A DNA stretch of 64,000 bases from Halodurantibacterium daqingensis (lineage in GTDB: Bacteria > Pseudomonadota > Alphaproteobacteria > Rhodobacterales > Rhodobacteraceae), in NCBI RefSeq assembly GCF_042666235.1, contig NZ_JBHTFQ010000005.1:1-64000 (forward strand). Direction: 5' to 3'. The first letter of the stretch is position 1. Every line of letters begins with the position of its first letter. The translations under genes were made by a program, and so were the position numbers. Of this stretch, positions 62,025-64,000 are shown piece after piece. The notes beneath the pieces are model-generated. The model was given only the letters and a program-made list of their open reading frames with translations. It was not told the origin of the DNA and searched no databases.

Positions 62025-62100
62025 GGTCATTCTCCCGGTCATGCAAATACCGGCAAGAAGTCTACCGGTGATCCCGGGGACCGAGCCCCGATTACGCCAT

Positions 62101-62313
62101 CTGAATGAGGAGATCTTCGACAGCCTCGCCGAGGCCCGGCGCAAGCTCGCCAACTGGCGATACGACTACAACAACGTCAGGCCGCATTCCTCGCTGGGCA
62201 ACAAGACGCCAGCAGAAGCGCGCCGGGCGCTTGAGCGATCTGAGGGCTCCGCGCCCGGCGCGCTTGCCCAGCCCGAAACCGGCCACTATCAACCCCAAGG
62301 ACTCTCGTTATGA
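62101..62313 (+). pseudogene. IS3 OrfB, C-terminal part
   Basis: LNEEIFDSLAEARRKLANWR, then YDYNNVRPHSSLGNKTPAEA, the standard end of an IS3 integrase, running to TGA at 62313. It continues exactly from GSLRDELL at 60730, with the IS110-type element between. Confidence 0.88.
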
Positions 62314-62880
62314 ACGAGGGACGACCGGGAGGCAGGTCACAGGGTCTCTCCGCAAGCAACAGGTTTTCGGCGTGCAGCCCGCGGCTCGGGACTTCGTCGG
62401 TCGGACATGTTCAACGACCTGGCGCCGACGGGCCCCTCATGCTCGCCGGCCGCAGCTGAAGGAAGATCGACTTGGCAAGGCAGCCCGGAACCATACCTGA
62501 AGCCCGCGGCACAGCGTCACCGGCACCATGCCAATGATGCTCGTCTGTTCGCCAGGCACATCATGGGGCCATCGCAGCGGTAACCGGCGCGCGCAGGATG
62601 GTGACCGCAGTGCGTGCGATGATCCCCGGGGAAGTGCAGCCGCCCTTCCGGCAGAAGGTGAATGGCGGGTGCCATGACGGCAACCGCTTTCCGACGGCGG
62701 TGCAAGTGGCGGCACGGCGGATGAGGCTGGCAGAGAGGCGTGCTCTGCCAGCTTGCGCTCTCCTCTTCGCCCGGGCCTGCAGGGCGATCAGGCCGACACA
62801 GGGGCCTGCGATCGCGCATGAGTGGGGCGCGATGGCTGGCGGTGCCGCTCAGGCCGGACCGCAGGGCGACTGTGACGGAA
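62314..62880. other. 570-base gap without a gene
   Basis: GC-rich and arginine/alanine-coding in every frame; nothing recognisable. It separates the IS zone from the TetR gene and includes the outer end of the second IS3 element. Confidence 0.5.
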
Positions 62881-63558
62881 TCATGCGGAAGGCACGTCTT
62901 CCGCACGTCCTGCTCCGGGCAGATGGATCACACGTTGTTCACGCACGATGTCCTTCCAGAGGGTAAGAAGCTTCAGGTCCACCGCCGGATCGTTGTCAAA
63001 GCTTTTGTGAACCGCGATCCCACGCAGCAGGCACAGGTTGAGCTGCAGAAACAGGTGGTTCTTGTCGTCTTCCGTCGCCACGCCCAGAATCCTTGCCGCG
63101 ATTGTGTCGCGGATCCCGCTCCAGCGCAGCTGCACCTCGCGCAGACGCTGGCCAAGATCGCTGTCCATCCGCGCGGCCAGCATCAACTCCATCGCCGCCA
63201 TGTAATGTTCGGTGGAGAACAAGCGTTCCCAAAGCGCATCGATCAGCTCCTCGATGCTCAGCCGCGGCAGCGCGGGCTCCGCCGTGAACGGCCAGTTCCT
63301 TTCCCAGCTGTTCACCAGATACTCGAAGGCCGCCACAAGAAGATCGTTGCGCATCGGAAAGTGGTGGGTCAGTGCTCCACGCGACACCTTGGCCCGGTCT
63401 GCGATCAACTTGGTCGAAATCCTTTCATAGCCAACTTCAGTCAGAGCCTGAAGCGTGGCAATGCAGGCTTTCTCGCGCATTTCCGCGGAACGCTCTGCCT
63501 GGGTTCGGCGGCGCCGCGCTGTAACCTGCGGGGCGGGTGATGGCTTCTGCAGGGTCAT
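62881..63558 (-). CDS. TetR-family transcriptional regulator
   Basis: 225 residues. Helix-turn-helix near residues 22-68: ACIATLQALTEVGYERISTK, LIADRAKVSRGALTHHFPMR and NDLLVAAFEYLV. The C-terminal helical ligand domain is unremarkable. AAGGAG lies five bases before ATG 63558. It follows the haloacid dehalogenase gene on the same strand by 76 bases, with which it may be co-transcribed. Confidence 0.92.
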   Translation of the reverse strand: MTLQKPSPAPQVTARRRRTQAERSAEMREKACIATLQALTEVGYERISTKLIADRAKVSRGALTHHFPMRNDLLVAAFEYLVNSWERNWPFTAEPALPRLSIEELIDALWERLFSTEHYMAAMELMLAARMDSDLGQRLREVQLRWSGIRDTIAARILGVATEDDKNHLFLQLNLCLLRGIAVHKSFDNDPAVDLKLLTLWKDIVREQRVIHLPGAGRAEDVPSA

Positions 63559-63634
63559 GTCGCTCCTTTTCGTTCGATGCGGGTCCATTCTACGCGTTTT
63601 CGGCCCGCGCAGCGACAAGCGGATGAACCGGAGA

Positions 63635-64000
63635 TTAAAGCCCGCGCCTCTCGGCCTGATGGGCGGCGGCCATGTCGGCCATGCTGTTGAAGCGGAAATC
63701 GTAGCGCGGGGTTTCGCCGGGATGCATCGTCGCGCCAAAGCCTTCGTCCGAATGCCGGCGATAGATCCAGGCCGAGGCCAGCCCATGCCGGTTGGCGGGT
63801 TTGTGGTCGTGGAACATGCTTTCCGCCGTGTGCAGGATATCCGCCTTCTCCACCCCCAGCGACCGCAGGTTGCGAAGCATGTATTCGAAATTGCCGTCGT
63901 GCGGCTTGTAGCTTCCGATATCCTCGGCCGTATAGACAGCGTCGAAGGCCACCCCGAGACGTTCGTTCGAGGCTGCAAAGCTGCGGTTATCGACATTTGA
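63635..64000 (-). CDS. haloacid dehalogenase, type II (partial, 5' end outside the window)
   Basis: The last 121 codons of a HAD-superfamily hydrolase. SNVDNRSFAASN (motif II), then YTAEDIGSYKPHDGNFEYML (motif III lysine) and ADILHTAESMFHDHKPANRH (motif IV region) match haloacid dehalogenase-like enzymes. ASAWIYRRH follows. The nucleophile Asp at the N-terminus lies beyond the right edge. Probably hydrolyses a 2-haloacid or, more often for this family, a small phosphate ester. Confidence 0.85.
   Translation of the reverse strand, partial: SNVDNRSFAASNERLGVAFDAVYTAEDIGSYKPHDGNFEYMLRNLRSLGVEKADILHTAESMFHDHKPANRHGLASAWIYRRHSDEGFGATMHPGETPRYDFRFNSMADMAAAHQAERRGL

Larger units (their letters stand above)
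60731..62100 (-). mobile_element. IS110-family (IS1111-like) element inserted in IS3 orfB
   Basis: An element of about 1.37 kb that splits the IS3 orfB between GSLRDELL and NEEIFDSL. GTAATCGGGGC (60733-60743) and GCCCCGATTAC (62085-62095) are exact 11-base inverted repeats near the ends. The transposase lies on the minus strand with only about 75 bases before it and about 260 bases after it, the layout of IS1111-type elements, whose downstream end encodes a guide RNA. Confidence 0.8.
60262..62330 (+). mobile_element. second IS3-family element, deleted and interrupted
   Basis: Begins close to the end of the first IS3 element. It has an intact orfA, an orfB with an internal deletion, and an IS110/IS1111-like element inserted in orfB at about 60731-62100. 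Ends are approximate. Confidence 0.7.

Overview
The window is GC-rich, densely packed alphaproteobacterial DNA. Several features suggest a member of the Rhodobacterales (Paracoccus/Rhodobacter relatives): the NasT-NasS two-protein nitrate control pair ahead of a complete assimilatory nitrate operon, many ABC importers with ATGA stop/start overlaps, short intergenic gaps and the types of insertion sequence present. Genus and species cannot be fixed from the sequence alone, and whether this is chromosome or a large plasmid is open, although an initiator tRNA gene at the left edge argues for a chromosome or chromid.

Layout. 21-97: initiator tRNA, followed by a small IS66-type remnant. 445-13478, minus strand: nitrate assimilation, read right to left as nasT, nasS, a 270-base leader with hairpins, nrtA, nrtB, ABC ATPase, a doubtful small ORF, nirB, nirD, nasA, a TrpD-like gene and cysG. 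These cover nitrate import, reduction to nitrite and ammonium, siroheme supply and regulation. 13479-14718 holds nothing convincing. 14719-18760, minus strand: a scarred operon with a peptide-type binding protein, an ATPase cut after 89 codons and joined to a 5'-truncated glycerophosphodiesterase, a HAD phosphatase and a TIM-barrel epimerase. 18818-19709: a MarR regulator and a DUF1428 gene flank a perfect palindrome. 19731-27241: a peptide importer split over two divergent arms, with an XRE-cupin regulator, binding protein, GAF protein and M24 peptidase.

27860-38212, plus strand: a sugar module with a DeoR regulator, Rbs-type ABC importer, AraD-like and AraB-like enzymes, class I aldolase, Gfo/Idh/MocA dehydrogenase, D-lyxose-type isomerase and PfkB kinase. 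It has no araA; the isomerase could supply L-ribulose from L-ribose. 38876-40431: a small exported protein and a membrane chemoreceptor with a damaged tail, followed by decayed ABC fragments. 41514-46983: an ABC importer operon with a metallo-beta-lactamase-fold hydrolase and a histidine phosphatase inside it. 47322-51672: siderophore use (TonB-dependent receptor, RhtX-like MFS importer, siderophore-interacting reductase).

52343-55119 is a nested pile of broken IS256, IS3 and IS110 pieces. 55225-58147, minus strand: an Acg-type nitroreductase, an alpha/beta hydrolase and a DUF6544-like protein. 58772-62313 is a second mobile-element zone: a phage capsid remnant, an IS3 element broken by a palindromic repeat, and another IS3 element with an internal deletion and an inserted, apparently intact IS110/IS1111-like element. 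The window ends with a TetR regulator and the 3' part of a haloacid dehalogenase gene.

The best leads for something undescribed are the araA-less pentose module, the importer operon with its two hydrolases, the TrpD-like protein inside the nitrate operon, and the IS1111-like element with a long downstream non-coding end.
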